Of a stretch of DNA of 64,000 nt, positions 8,253 to 16,137 are shown piece by piece. Under the pieces are notes generated by a model. The model had not been told where the DNA came from. It did not search any database and saw nothing but the letters and a program-made list of their open reading frames with translations. The stretch comes from Chryseobacterium sp. 7 (lineage in GTDB: Bacteria; Bacteroidota; Bacteroidia; Flavobacteriales; Weeksellaceae). The stretch's first letter is position 1. The number at the start of each line of letters is the position of its first letter. Both the position numbers and the translations under genes were made by a program. Where the stretch lies: assembly GCF_003663845.1 (NCBI RefSeq), contig NZ_RCCA01000003.1:124001-188000 (forward strand), read 5' to 3'.

Positions 8253-10103
8253 ATGAAACTAAAGTACTTACTTATCTATTGTATACTTTTTATCTGCACC
8301 TTATATCCCGCACAGAATACTTTAATTGATGGTCTTAAAAGCCAGTTGAGCGAAGATGATATTTCAACTGCACAAAAATTCAAAATTTACAATGAGCTTA
8401 CAGAATATTACAGAGTGAGTGATCAATATCCTACAGCTGAAAAATATGTTCAGCAGCAGCTGGAACTTGCTCAAAAAGAAAATAATTATTCTGAACAGGT
8501 AAAAGCACTTGCCCAAAAAGGAATCATTAAGCTTAACCAATCTGAGTACGATAAAGTGCCTTCTATCATAGATGCAGCCAATACCATTGCTCAAAAGAGT
8601 AATGATAAAACAGCGTCATTATATGCCAACTATCTGAATATTTATTATTACAACGCTTTAGGCAAGCCTGAAAATACCATCAAACTTATCCAGAAGACGC
8701 TTCCACTTGTTGAAAAACAGCCTTCTGAAACCATTTTGAATGCAAAGCTTAATTATATTCTTTATGGAATTTATACGGAATGGAATGATGCTGAAAATGC
8801 GACCAAATATGCTAAAAAAGCCATTGAACTTGCCGAAAAATCGGGAAATAAAAACTTACTAAGCTCTGCCTATTCTGCCCTTGCGGTATGCTATTCTTTC
8901 CGGTATGAAAAAACAGGGGATCTTAAAGACCTGAAATCTGTCATAGAAATGTGCAAAAAGGCAGTAGCCCTGTATCATCAGTTTCCGGGGCATGTTTCTT
9001 CGCACGTCCATGCTTTGGCATTACTGAATCTCACTAATTATTACCTGAATTATCCCGTAATGACTCCGGAAATTCGTTCCGAAATTCAAAATAATGCCAA
9101 CGAAATACTGACCCTTACCCAACATACAACGCTAAATCAGGGCATGCAGGCCGGTGCACTGGGAGTTTTGAGCAATCTTGCAATGCGGGATCATAATGAT
9201 GCTTTATCAGAAAAATACCTTCTGAAAGCGGAACAGATTCTTCTTACTCAAAAACCGGTTTACTACCATGTGATGATTAATGTGGTGAAAGACCTTGCTC
9301 AGCTTTATGCTAAACAAAAAAATTACCAGAAAGCATTTGAATATGAATCAAAATTAGCGGAATACAGCAATATTCTTTTTGATGAAGGGCAGGCCGAAAC
9401 CGCCAAGAGACTGGAAGCTCAGTATCAGTCTCAGAGAAAAGAATCGGAACTTAAGGCTCTTACCGAGAAAACAGCCAGTCTGAAGAAAGAAAAGCTTCTG
9501 TATCTCGGTTTGGGAGTTATCGGACTAATTGGTGCATTTTTTATGTTCCGCTCCTACCATTTTAAACTTCGTTATTCTATTGAAAGAGAAAATAAGCTTG
9601 ATACGGAAAAGCATGAAGCAGAAATGCAGATCAAACTTCAGAAAGAAGAACAGGCCAGATTAAAAGCGGAGCAAGAGCTTCTTACGCTTCACCAGCAAAA
9701 ACTTCAAAGCGAAGTATTGGCCAGCCAGCTTCATATTCAGCATAAGAATGAAGTTCTTCAGCAGCTCCAGACCCAACTTTCTGATACAGATATCAATATT
9801 CATCAGGTTGTAAAGGGAGAAAGCCGTGTGGATAATGATTTTGAAAAGATCAGATTCACCATTCAGGAGCTCCATCCGGATTTCTTTAAAAACATCAATG
9901 AAAAAGCAAAGCAAAAACTGACCACTTTAGACCTGAAATACTGTGCCTACCTCTATCTTGGTATGGATACAAAACAGATTGCCAATCTTCTTAGTGTAGA
10001 ACCCAAAAGTGTAAGGATGACCAAATACCGTCTGAAGAAGAAGTTTGGACTGGATGAAAATACGGCGTTAGAATTTTTTTTTCAGGGTGTATTTTCTGAA
10101 TAA
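8253..10103 (+). CDS. TPR-repeat membrane sensor with LuxR-like HTH
   Basis: A 616-residue protein. The ATG at 8253 is preferred over 8211 because it starts a signal sequence (MKLKYLLIYCILFICTLYPAQ). The periplasmic part has tetratricopeptide repeats to about residue 390, then a membrane helix (LYLGLGVIGLIGAFFMF). A long coiled coil follows, then a C-terminal helix-turn-helix (LDLKYCAYLYLGMDTKQIANLLSVEPKSVRMTKYRLKKKFG). This one-component TPR-TM-HTH architecture is common in Flavobacteriia and places DNA binding at the membrane. The ligand and targets are unknown; it is near the RiPP cluster but no link can be proven. Confidence 0.88.
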   Translation: MKLKYLLIYCILFICTLYPAQNTLIDGLKSQLSEDDISTAQKFKIYNELTEYYRVSDQYPTAEKYVQQQLELAQKENNYSEQVKALAQKGIIKLNQSEYDKVPSIIDAANTIAQKSNDKTASLYANYLNIYYYNALGKPENTIKLIQKTLPLVEKQPSETILNAKLNYILYGIYTEWNDAENATKYAKKAIELAEKSGNKNLLSSAYSALAVCYSFRYEKTGDLKDLKSVIEMCKKAVALYHQFPGHVSSHVHALALLNLTNYYLNYPVMTPEIRSEIQNNANEILTLTQHTTLNQGMQAGALGVLSNLAMRDHNDALSEKYLLKAEQILLTQKPVYYHVMINVVKDLAQLYAKQKNYQKAFEYESKLAEYSNILFDEGQAETAKRLEAQYQSQRKESELKALTEKTASLKKEKLLYLGLGVIGLIGAFFMFRSYHFKLRYSIERENKLDTEKHEAEMQIKLQKEEQARLKAEQELLTLHQQKLQSEVLASQLHIQHKNEVLQQLQTQLSDTDINIHQVVKGESRVDNDFEKIRFTIQELHPDFFKNINEKAKQKLTTLDLKYCAYLYLGMDTKQIANLLSVEPKSVRMTKYRLKKKFGLDENTALEFFFQGVFSE

Positions 10104-10135
10104 AAGGTATATATAATTTTACGGTTTTACCTTCT

Positions 10136-10172
10136 AAGCTTTTTAACATGATGTTGAAAAGCTTCATCTTTT
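10136..10172 (+). terminator. Terminator after the TPR/HTH gene
   Basis: Hairpin of AAGCTTTTTAACAT (10136-10149) with ATGTTGAAAAGCTT (10151-10164), one G-T pair, followed by a T-run. Confidence 0.7.
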
Positions 10173-10704
10173 TTAATTTATTTTGATCTTTCTGAAATAA
10201 ACACATCTAAAATCAGAATTTAATTTACGGGAACCCGTAAAACTCACAATCATATTTAATAAAAAAACCGAATTACAACATACAATTTCACCAAAAATAT
10301 AGATTTTATTTCAACATAACAATGTAGATAACTGGTTATAATTTTGAATTTGATTTTTTGTACAATAGAATATATTACCGTGCAACATCCTGTTACAATA
10401 TGCAGTTTTCTCTAGATGATTTAATTTAATTTATACTTTTTCAAATTTCATATATTTCACTAAAACGCTGTTCCGGATAAACCGGTAATTTGTTTTTGTA
10501 CAATAGCAAATAACAAATTATCTACACATTTTATCCCGGAAAAGTGATCTAAATATTTCTAGTTTTATCCCATCAACGTTGATGAAATACATTCTCATTC
10601 TTGAACGGCATGTGTACAGTGCAAGACAAATATGCAGAATTATCTCGCCCAAGTCAGGGGTATTTGACACAGAAGATTTACATAAAACAACAAAAATTAT
10701 CAAC
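10173..10704 (+). promoter_or_regulatory. Long leader region of the RiPP cluster with a repeated 14-mer
   Basis: About 530 bp without a convincing gene before the precursor peptide. The 14-mer TTTTTGTACAATAG occurs twice, at 10355-10368 and 10493-10506, each preceded by AATTTG. A -7-like box TAATTTTG is at 10339-10346. An in-frame extension from 10579 exists but does not look coding. The repeated 14-mer is a candidate regulator-binding site. Confidence 0.45.
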
Positions 10705-10905
10705 ATGAAAAAATTAAATGGAATGAAGAGAGATTTCTCTTCTTTGGAAAACAAAAAGTTAGCGAATACAAGAAGCATTATTGGCGGAGGAGCAACAAAT
10801 GAAAAGTCAACTTGCGAGACAGGACCTAATGGACAGCCAGGTAATACAGGTGACACAATAATTTGTATCGATGGAAGACAAGTAGCTACAATGACTGTTG
10901 ACTAG
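10705..10905 (+). CDS. GRASP-with-SPASM-type RiPP precursor peptide with GG leader
   Basis: A 66-residue peptide. I chose the ATG at 10705 because it gives a leader of the Bacteroidota natural-product type: MKKLNGMKRDFSSLENKKL followed by a double-glycine stretch, IIGGGA (residues 25-30). Cleavage after the glycines would leave a core of about 37 residues with Ser/Thr and Lys donors, Asp/Glu acceptors and two Cys (37 and 54). The ATP-grasp ligase 1 kb downstream is expected to form ester or amide links between these side chains, and a C39-peptidase exporter would remove the leader. No such exporter is in the window. The final product is unknown. Confidence 0.75.
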   Translation: MKKLNGMKRDFSSLENKKLANTRSIIGGGATNEKSTCETGPNGQPGNTGDTIICIDGRQVATMTVD

Positions 10906-10965
10906 ATATGACGGAGGGGAATACTCCCCTCCTTTTCTCCAATAACCGGAAAATAAATTTAAATA

Positions 10966-11856
10966 ATGAATAGAAAAACAAATTTCATACTCCTTATTGT
11001 ATTATTCCTCTTTTCCTGTACAAGCAAAAAACTAAATTATATTGAATATTACAATAAAGTATATGCTATAGACAGTACACTTAGAGTAAATAAAGACACT
11101 CTTGCCACTATCAAACAATATAAAAAATTATTTAAAAAATACCATCCATCACAAAATGAAAGAATAGAAGAATATGAAAATTATATTAAATATTCTGACC
11201 GATATAATAAAAATTTCGGAGGGCATGAAAGTCTGGATAAATTAATAGCACAAGTAGCTCCATATTGGAAATACAAAAGAGAAGATACCTCATTTTTTAA
11301 GCTTTATAAAAAATATGGAATTGACAGCATAACAGTAGAGCAGAAAGTTAACGAATGGAAAAAGGGATTAAATAAAACATTAATAGATTCCTTCAGTATT
11401 GCCTTTGAAAGAGATCAGTATAATGAGCGAAGTGGGCCAGCCGTTGAAACCAATGATAGAAAAAATGCCAGCCTTCTCCTATGGACATTCAAAAATTATG
11501 GTTTTCCATCAAAGCAAAAAATTGGATTAGCCGGAAACAATAACATATTTATGCCAATGGGCGTACTGTTCAATCATATGGCAGGATCTCAGAATTATGA
11601 ATATTTTAAAGTAAAATTATTAGAATATGTAAAATCCGGAGAATGCACTCCCAGAGAATATATAGAGATGGTGGACAAGCATCAATATATTAACTACTCC
11701 GAATCCATTTATGGGATATTCATTCATTACTCTACCTCAGCTTTCAGTGCTTCGGATTCTGCACGTATCAACAGAAATCGTAAGGCTGTTGGGTTTCCCA
11801 GTCTAAAAGAATCTTCTAATATCACCAAAGATTTTCAAAAGAAGATGAAACAATAA
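10966..11856 (+). CDS. RiPP-cluster lipoprotein, DUF6624-like
   Basis: A 296-residue lipoprotein (MNRKTNFILLIVLFLFSC, lipobox Cys at 18). The mature part is charged and helical. The segment around residues 177-230 (FKNYGFPSKQKIGLAG, NHMAGSQNYEYFKVKLL, SGECTPREYIEMVDK) resembles DUF6624 domains, with the pattern of a GxP/GL turn, then a His, then a GE-x-Y stretch. That assignment is from memory of the family and is tentative. It lies 60 bp after the precursor and 57 bp before the ATP-grasp gene, so it is likely part of the same operon. Role unknown; immunity or product handling at the envelope is possible. Confidence 0.6.
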   Translation: MNRKTNFILLIVLFLFSCTSKKLNYIEYYNKVYAIDSTLRVNKDTLATIKQYKKLFKKYHPSQNERIEEYENYIKYSDRYNKNFGGHESLDKLIAQVAPYWKYKREDTSFFKLYKKYGIDSITVEQKVNEWKKGLNKTLIDSFSIAFERDQYNERSGPAVETNDRKNASLLLWTFKNYGFPSKQKIGLAGNNNIFMPMGVLFNHMAGSQNYEYFKVKLLEYVKSGECTPREYIEMVDKHQYINYSESIYGIFIHYSTSAFSASDSARINRNRKAVGFPSLKESSNITKDFQKKMKQ

Positions 11857-11913
11857 TACATCCTAGTAACTAGAATTTAAACTGATCCATACACATTCCT
11901 CAGAAAAAACCTT

Positions 11914-12816
11914 ATGATACTTATACTCTCCCAGAAAAATGAAATAGCTACAATAGATGTAATCAGAGACTTAATGGCACTGAAAAAAAAGTTTATTCGG
12001 GTGCATGAAGATGAAGTATTTGAAATAAAAACCATTGAAAAAAGAATCTTAATTGAAAGCAGCCGCAATAGGTTTTTTATGGATGAAATTGAAAGTGTTT
12101 GGTACAGAAGAGGCGGGTTAAACTTCAATCGGTTGAAATACAATAATCATTCAATCCTTCTTAATATGAATGAAACCCAATATTGGCTTGAAGATTATAT
12201 ACAAAAAACGCTCGAATCTAAAAGGCATATCAATAAAGAAAGTACCTCACTTGTGAACAAACTTATTGTACTTGACAAAGCCAAAGAACTAGGTTTTGAT
12301 ATTCCTGAATTTTTTTTGGCAGAAAATACAGATCAGGTTGAACTCAATAAAACTATTATAAAAACAATTAATGGAAATGTGACTTTAGATGAAATTAAAA
12401 AAGATTTCAGCGGGTTCATGTATACAACTATAGTTGAAGAACATGAAAATCATGATTTTTTCATCACTTTTTTCCAGGAAAAAATAGAAAAAGACTTTGA
12501 AATAAGAACTTTTTATTTGAATAGCAAATGCTGGTCTATGGCTATTTTTTCTCAGCATGATGAACAAACCAAAACAGATTTCAGAAAATACAATAAAAAG
12601 AAACCTAATAGAACTGTGCCTTATCTTCTCCCAAAGCATGTAGAGGACAAAATAGAATTCTTAATGAAATCTTTAGATATCAATTGCGGCTCTCTGGATT
12701 TTATAAAGGCAGGAGAAAAATATTATTTTCTGGAAATTAACCCCATTGGTCAGTTTTCAAGCTTATCCCGTACTTGTAACTATGCATTGGAACAAAAACT
12801 AGCTGAATATTTATGA
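11914..12816 (+). CDS. gwsG: GRASP-with-SPASM system ATP-grasp peptide maturase
   Basis: A 300-residue ATP-grasp ligase of the MvdD/graspetide type. The N-terminal part contains the characteristic WYRRGG stretch (about residues 63-68). The C-terminal end, residues 258-281, has CGSLDFIKAG followed by FLEINPIGQF, where the Asp and the Glu/Asn of LEIN are the expected Mg-ATP ligands. It should use ATP to activate Asp/Glu side chains of the precursor and join them to Ser/Thr/Lys. The 3' end overlaps the next small open frame by ATGA (12813-12816), suggesting coupled translation. Confidence 0.85.
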   Translation: MILILSQKNEIATIDVIRDLMALKKKFIRVHEDEVFEIKTIEKRILIESSRNRFFMDEIESVWYRRGGLNFNRLKYNNHSILLNMNETQYWLEDYIQKTLESKRHINKESTSLVNKLIVLDKAKELGFDIPEFFLAENTDQVELNKTIIKTINGNVTLDEIKKDFSGFMYTTIVEEHENHDFFITFFQEKIEKDFEIRTFYLNSKCWSMAIFSQHDEQTKTDFRKYNKKKPNRTVPYLLPKHVEDKIEFLMKSLDINCGSLDFIKAGEKYYFLEINPIGQFSSLSRTCNYALEQKLAEYL

Positions 12817-12994
12817 AAAGATTATATAAAGAAAAAATAAATTACCGCTAACATTTAAATATCTTGATCTATTTAAAACCAAAAATACCAGCAAATTAAA
12901 TAGCAACTCCTTATACTATTTAAATTCAGATAAATTTCAGACGATCTATTATCCCAGAGAAAAACCTCTTAAATCACTACACCGATTATTATAA
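12813..12994 (+). pseudogene. Small basic 60-residue gene, frame broken at an A-run
   Basis: An ATG at 12813 overlaps the TGA of gwsG. Frame 1 gives MKRLYKEKINYR then a stop. In the next frame a coding-like stretch runs from about 12830 to a TAA at 12992-12994 (KNKLPLTFKYLDLFKTKN...YYPREKPLKSLHRLL). Adding one A to the six-A run at 12832-12837 restores one 60-codon frame. The ATGA overlap and the exact fit to a single-base slip argue for a real gene of the RiPP operon. It could be mutated, mis-sequenced, or read through polymerase slippage. Product unknown; strongly basic. Confidence 0.5.
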
Positions 12995-13053
12995 CATTTT
13001 CTAATGTCAGATTTACCCTTTATCGAATTACAACTACAAACTCAAAATAGATA

Positions 13054-13872
13054 ATGACTATAAAAATGAATAAATTAAGCTTAATATTTGTATTTCTAAC
13101 TTCATGTTGTTTTGGGCAACAAATGAGTTTTATTTATGAGGTGAGTTATCGGTTAAATCATAAAACACCTGATGACTTTACTACAAAGACAATGATTTTA
13201 GATTTTGTAGATAAACAATCTATTTTCAGAGAAAGCATGGATTGGAAATCAGATTCATTAAAATTGAACAATGGCTTTCCAATGCTTTCTTCAGGTTTTG
13301 AAAACCAATTTTACATAAAGAAAGATTTTTCAAATCATAAAATATCAAAAATAATTACAAACGGTCAATTCTGCTATCTCCTCCCTATTGACGAAACTAT
13401 ACAATGGAAAATATCCCCGGAAAAGAAAAAAATTGGAATTTATAATGTTCAAAAAGCTGTGGCCACTTATGGAAATCGAGAATGGACAGCATGGTTTTCT
13501 AATGATATTCCCATTAATGAAGGTCCATATATTTTCAGCGGTTTACCCGGGTTGATTATTTCTGTAACAGACTTCAGTGGAGATTATAAGTTTGACCTCG
13601 TACAAGTTAAAAAATCTGCAAGCCTATTTAATGCCAGAACAAAACCAATACTGATTGATTGGAATAAATATGGTCAACTGGCAAAATCATATTATGATAA
13701 CCCTAACGCTGAAATGGAACAAAAAATCAGAAATGCTAAAAAAGCTGTTATGCAGGATGCTCATGGAAATGTTATTGATATTGATTTCAGGCAAATGAAT
13801 AAAGAAGAACAGGACAATATCAGAAAAAATAACAATCCGATTGAACTTAATCACAAAATTGAGTATAAGTAA
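13054..13872 (+). CDS. GLPGLI-family secreted protein
   Basis: A 272-residue protein containing the literal family motif GLPGLI at about residues 163-168, within GPYIFSGLPGLIISVTD. A signal peptide (MNKLSLIFVFLTSCCFGQ) begins at the second in-frame ATG, 13066, which may be the real start. GLPGLI proteins are periplasmic or outer-membrane-associated beta-rich proteins of Bacteroidota and are frequent neighbours of peptide-modifying systems. Here it sits between the ATP-grasp and SPASM genes, which suggests a role in handling or sensing the peptide. Biochemical function is not known. Confidence 0.85.
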   Translation: MTIKMNKLSLIFVFLTSCCFGQQMSFIYEVSYRLNHKTPDDFTTKTMILDFVDKQSIFRESMDWKSDSLKLNNGFPMLSSGFENQFYIKKDFSNHKISKIITNGQFCYLLPIDETIQWKISPEKKKIGIYNVQKAVATYGNREWTAWFSNDIPINEGPYIFSGLPGLIISVTDFSGDYKFDLVQVKKSASLFNARTKPILIDWNKYGQLAKSYYDNPNAEMEQKIRNAKKAVMQDAHGNVIDIDFRQMNKEEQDNIRKNNNPIELNHKIEYK

Positions 13873-13930
13873 CGTTAAGATCATTCAGATTACTAAAAAA
13901 GCAATTTGTCTTTATATAATTTATTAGCTT

Positions 13931-15001
13931 ATGACCTATTTCAATCTATTCAGTAACATTCTAGCCACTAAAGGACCAACCCGGATACTCATCTCGGATT
14001 TGCAGAGAAATGTGTCAGAATTATATCCTTTGGAGCTGTATGAGATTATGGTAGAACTAAAATCTCATTCTATTGAAGACTTGATGAAAAATTATAACGA
14101 GGAATCCAGAGAAATTGTTCAGGAATACATCAACCTCCTGTTAGAAAAAGAATATGGATTCATCAGTAAAAATGACTGGGACCGAAATTTTCCTCCGCTT
14201 TCCTATGAATTTCATGAACCAAGTACCATCACAAACCTTTTTATAGAACTGGAAGAAATAAGTGTACTTCATCAATTGAAAATCTCTGTAGAAAATCTCG
14301 GAATCAAACATTTGGTTATTTATAGTTTAAAACCACTCACTGCAAAGGAATTTATAGAGATTGATGAAATTTTTACAGCCTCAGTCTTATCCGGTATAGA
14401 AATATTTTCTCCTTTTCATCAGGAAGTGGATCTGTCTTTTGTACAGGTTATTCAGCAGAATACAGTCAGAATCTACAGTCTCATTTTCTACAATTGTTCT
14501 CAATCTCCTTTCAAAGCTAAAAATGATTTTAGATTTTCTTTAAATTTCATTGAAGATGAACTGCAACTATCTGCCTGTGGAAAAGTGGAACTGAAATATT
14601 TCAATACCAATATCAGTAAAGTATTAGAATCCATCAACCACAATTCCTGCCTGTATAAAAAGATAGGGATAGACCGAAACGGCAATATTAAAAACTGTCC
14701 GTTAATGGTGGAAAGCTTTGGAAATATTCATACCAGCAACCTAGACGAAGCCACCAATCTGCCCGGTTTCAAAAAATACTGGGACCTGACCAAAGATTAC
14801 ATAGAAACCTGCAAAGACTGCGAATTCCGCTATGTCTGTACAGACTGTAGAGCCTATACAGAAGGTAATAAGAAAAATAATGCAGGTCTTGATATCTCAA
14901 AACCTTTGAAATGTGGCTACAATCCTTATACCGGAGAATGGAAGAATTGGACAAAGAATCCTTTAAAGAAGAAAATTTTCAATTCGTTGACGATTAAATA
15001 A
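13931..15001 (+). CDS. gwsS: GRASP-with-SPASM system SPASM-domain maturase
   Basis: A 356-residue protein. The C-terminal third is a SPASM domain with Cys at 240, 256, 294, 297, 303, 306 and 328 (GNIKNCPL, CKDCEFRYVCTDC, KPLKCGYNPYTGEW), expected to hold auxiliary Fe-S clusters. There is no CxxxCxxC radical-SAM motif in the N-terminal part, which is the defining oddity of this family. It may act as a precursor-binding partner of the ATP-grasp enzyme, but no mechanism can be deduced. It is the last gene of the cluster, before a hairpin at 15027-15059. Confidence 0.85.
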   Translation: MTYFNLFSNILATKGPTRILISDLQRNVSELYPLELYEIMVELKSHSIEDLMKNYNEESREIVQEYINLLLEKEYGFISKNDWDRNFPPLSYEFHEPSTITNLFIELEEISVLHQLKISVENLGIKHLVIYSLKPLTAKEFIEIDEIFTASVLSGIEIFSPFHQEVDLSFVQVIQQNTVRIYSLIFYNCSQSPFKAKNDFRFSLNFIEDELQLSACGKVELKYFNTNISKVLESINHNSCLYKKIGIDRNGNIKNCPLMVESFGNIHTSNLDEATNLPGFKKYWDLTKDYIETCKDCEFRYVCTDCRAYTEGNKKNNAGLDISKPLKCGYNPYTGEWKNWTKNPLKKKIFNSLTIK

Positions 15002-15026
15002 TATTTTACTCCTTTGTATTATTCAA

Positions 15027-15062
15027 AAACCACTTTTAAATAGAATTTAAAAGCGGTTTATT
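15027..15062 (+). terminator. Terminator closing the RiPP cluster
   Basis: AAACCACTTTTAAAT (15027-15041) pairs with ATTTAAAAGCGGTTT (15045-15059), one A/C mismatch. It lies between converging genes and may work in both directions. Confidence 0.65.
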
Positions 15063-15085
15063 ACTTTATCGTATTGATTTTATTC

Positions 15086-15463
15086 TTATTTAAAAAACTT
15101 CCATTTCGGGATAATGGCAAGCATTCCGAATCCTGTGAACAGGAAAAGATTGGTTACATCCGTATACAAAAAGGTAGACAGATAGTAATTGTGCATAAAG
15201 AAGTGCAACACCAGTAAAGCAGGGAACATAAATATGCCTGCTTTTCTGTAGAAGAACATCAGTACCAACCCAATCATCATCAGCAGATCAATTGAAAAGA
15301 TAACGTAAAAATACCACCTTGGGATCTGCAGGTATTCATGCTGCAGATATTCATCCACATCTATTCCCAGTCCCATTATGGTAAACAGCATTAAAGCTGC
15401 AAATGCCAGTACAAATCCCCATCCTTTCTTCGGATCTTCGTCAAAATAGCTGTATTCTTCCAT
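15086..15463 (-). CDS. Four-TM hypothetical membrane protein
   Basis: A 125-residue protein with four predicted membrane helices: about residues 16-33, 50-70, 76-91 and 103-118. The N-terminus is acidic (MEEYSYFDEDPKKGW). No family motif is recognised. It lies 69 bp downstream of the Lrp/AsnC gene but is separated by a terminator hairpin, so it may have its own promoter. Confidence 0.65.
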   Translation of the reverse strand: MEEYSYFDEDPKKGWGFVLAFAALMLFTIMGLGIDVDEYLQHEYLQIPRWYFYVIFSIDLLMMIGLVLMFFYRKAGIFMFPALLVLHFFMHNYYLSTFLYTDVTNLFLFTGFGMLAIIPKWKFFK

Positions 15464-15475
15464 ACCTGCAAAAAT

Positions 15476-15510
15476 AAAGAACTTATGAGAGATTTCATAA
15501 GTTCTTTTAT
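15476..15510 (-). terminator. Terminator after the Lrp/AsnC gene
   Basis: AAAGAACTTATGA (15476-15488) pairs perfectly with TCATAAGTTCTTT (15495-15507); on the minus strand it is followed by a T-rich stretch. Confidence 0.7.
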
Positions 15511-15532
15511 AATTATTCGTTTAAAATTTGAC

Positions 15533-16003
15533 TTACACAGAGATAGCGTTAATCAGTCTGTTTTTGTCACTTAAGAATTCTTCCATAGAAATCATACTTT
15601 CAGTTCTCATTACGTCCTGAATGTCGTCTATCTGATAAATAATTCTTTTAGCATCATCAGTATTCTTAGCTCTTACTTTACAGAAAATATTATATTTTCC
15701 GGAAATAACACTAGCTTCGATTACGTTAGGTAAAGTTGACAATTCTTTCAATACTTCCTGAGTACGGTTTGATTTTGTCAAAAGGATACCTATGAAAGCC
15801 GTGAAGTGATAATCAAGCTTACCATAATCAATATTAAGAGATGATCCCAAAATAATACCTGCATCTTCCATCTTTTTCACTCTTACGTGAATTGTTCCAG
15901 CAGAAACATCCATCTGCTTTGCAATTTCTGTAAAAGGCATTCTTGTGTTTTCTACTAAGAAATCAAGAATCTTCTTGTCTATTTCGTCCAGTTGATAGTT
16001 CAT
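15533..16003 (-). CDS. Lrp/AsnC-family transcriptional regulator
   Basis: A 156-residue protein with an N-terminal winged helix-turn-helix (LDEIDKKILDFLVENTRMPFTEIAKQMDVSAGTIHVRVKKM in several parts) and a C-terminal RAM ligand-binding domain (YHFTAFIGILL, VISGKYNIFCKVRAKN). Family members sense amino acids and control metabolism genes. A -7 box, TAAATTTG on the minus strand, is at 16048-16055, about 45 nt before the start. Its targets cannot be named from the window. Confidence 0.92.
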   Translation of the reverse strand: MNYQLDEIDKKILDFLVENTRMPFTEIAKQMDVSAGTIHVRVKKMEDAGIILGSSLNIDYGKLDYHFTAFIGILLTKSNRTQEVLKELSTLPNVIEASVISGKYNIFCKVRAKNTDDAKRIIYQIDDIQDVMRTESMISMEEFLSDKNRLINAISV

Positions 16004-16047
16004 ATTAGTTAAATTACAATTTCTTTAAAAAACCTATGTATTTTTTG

Positions 16048-16055
16048 CAAATTTA
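16048..16055 (-). promoter_or_regulatory. -7 box of the Lrp/AsnC gene
   Basis: TAAATTTG on the minus strand fits the Bacteroidota TAnnTTTG consensus, 45 nt upstream of the ATG at 16003. Confidence 0.5.
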
Positions 16056-16137
16056 CGAAAAATAATTTAACTAAAAAATACATATCAAATATTAACAATA
16101 ATTAACACAGATGACAAAAATCATTAAAAAATTCTAA

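Noticed and set aside
10579..10704. N-terminal extension of the RiPP precursor
   Set aside because: The 42 extra residues would destroy the typical leader start, and the in-frame ATG at 10705 gives a normal GG-leader peptide.
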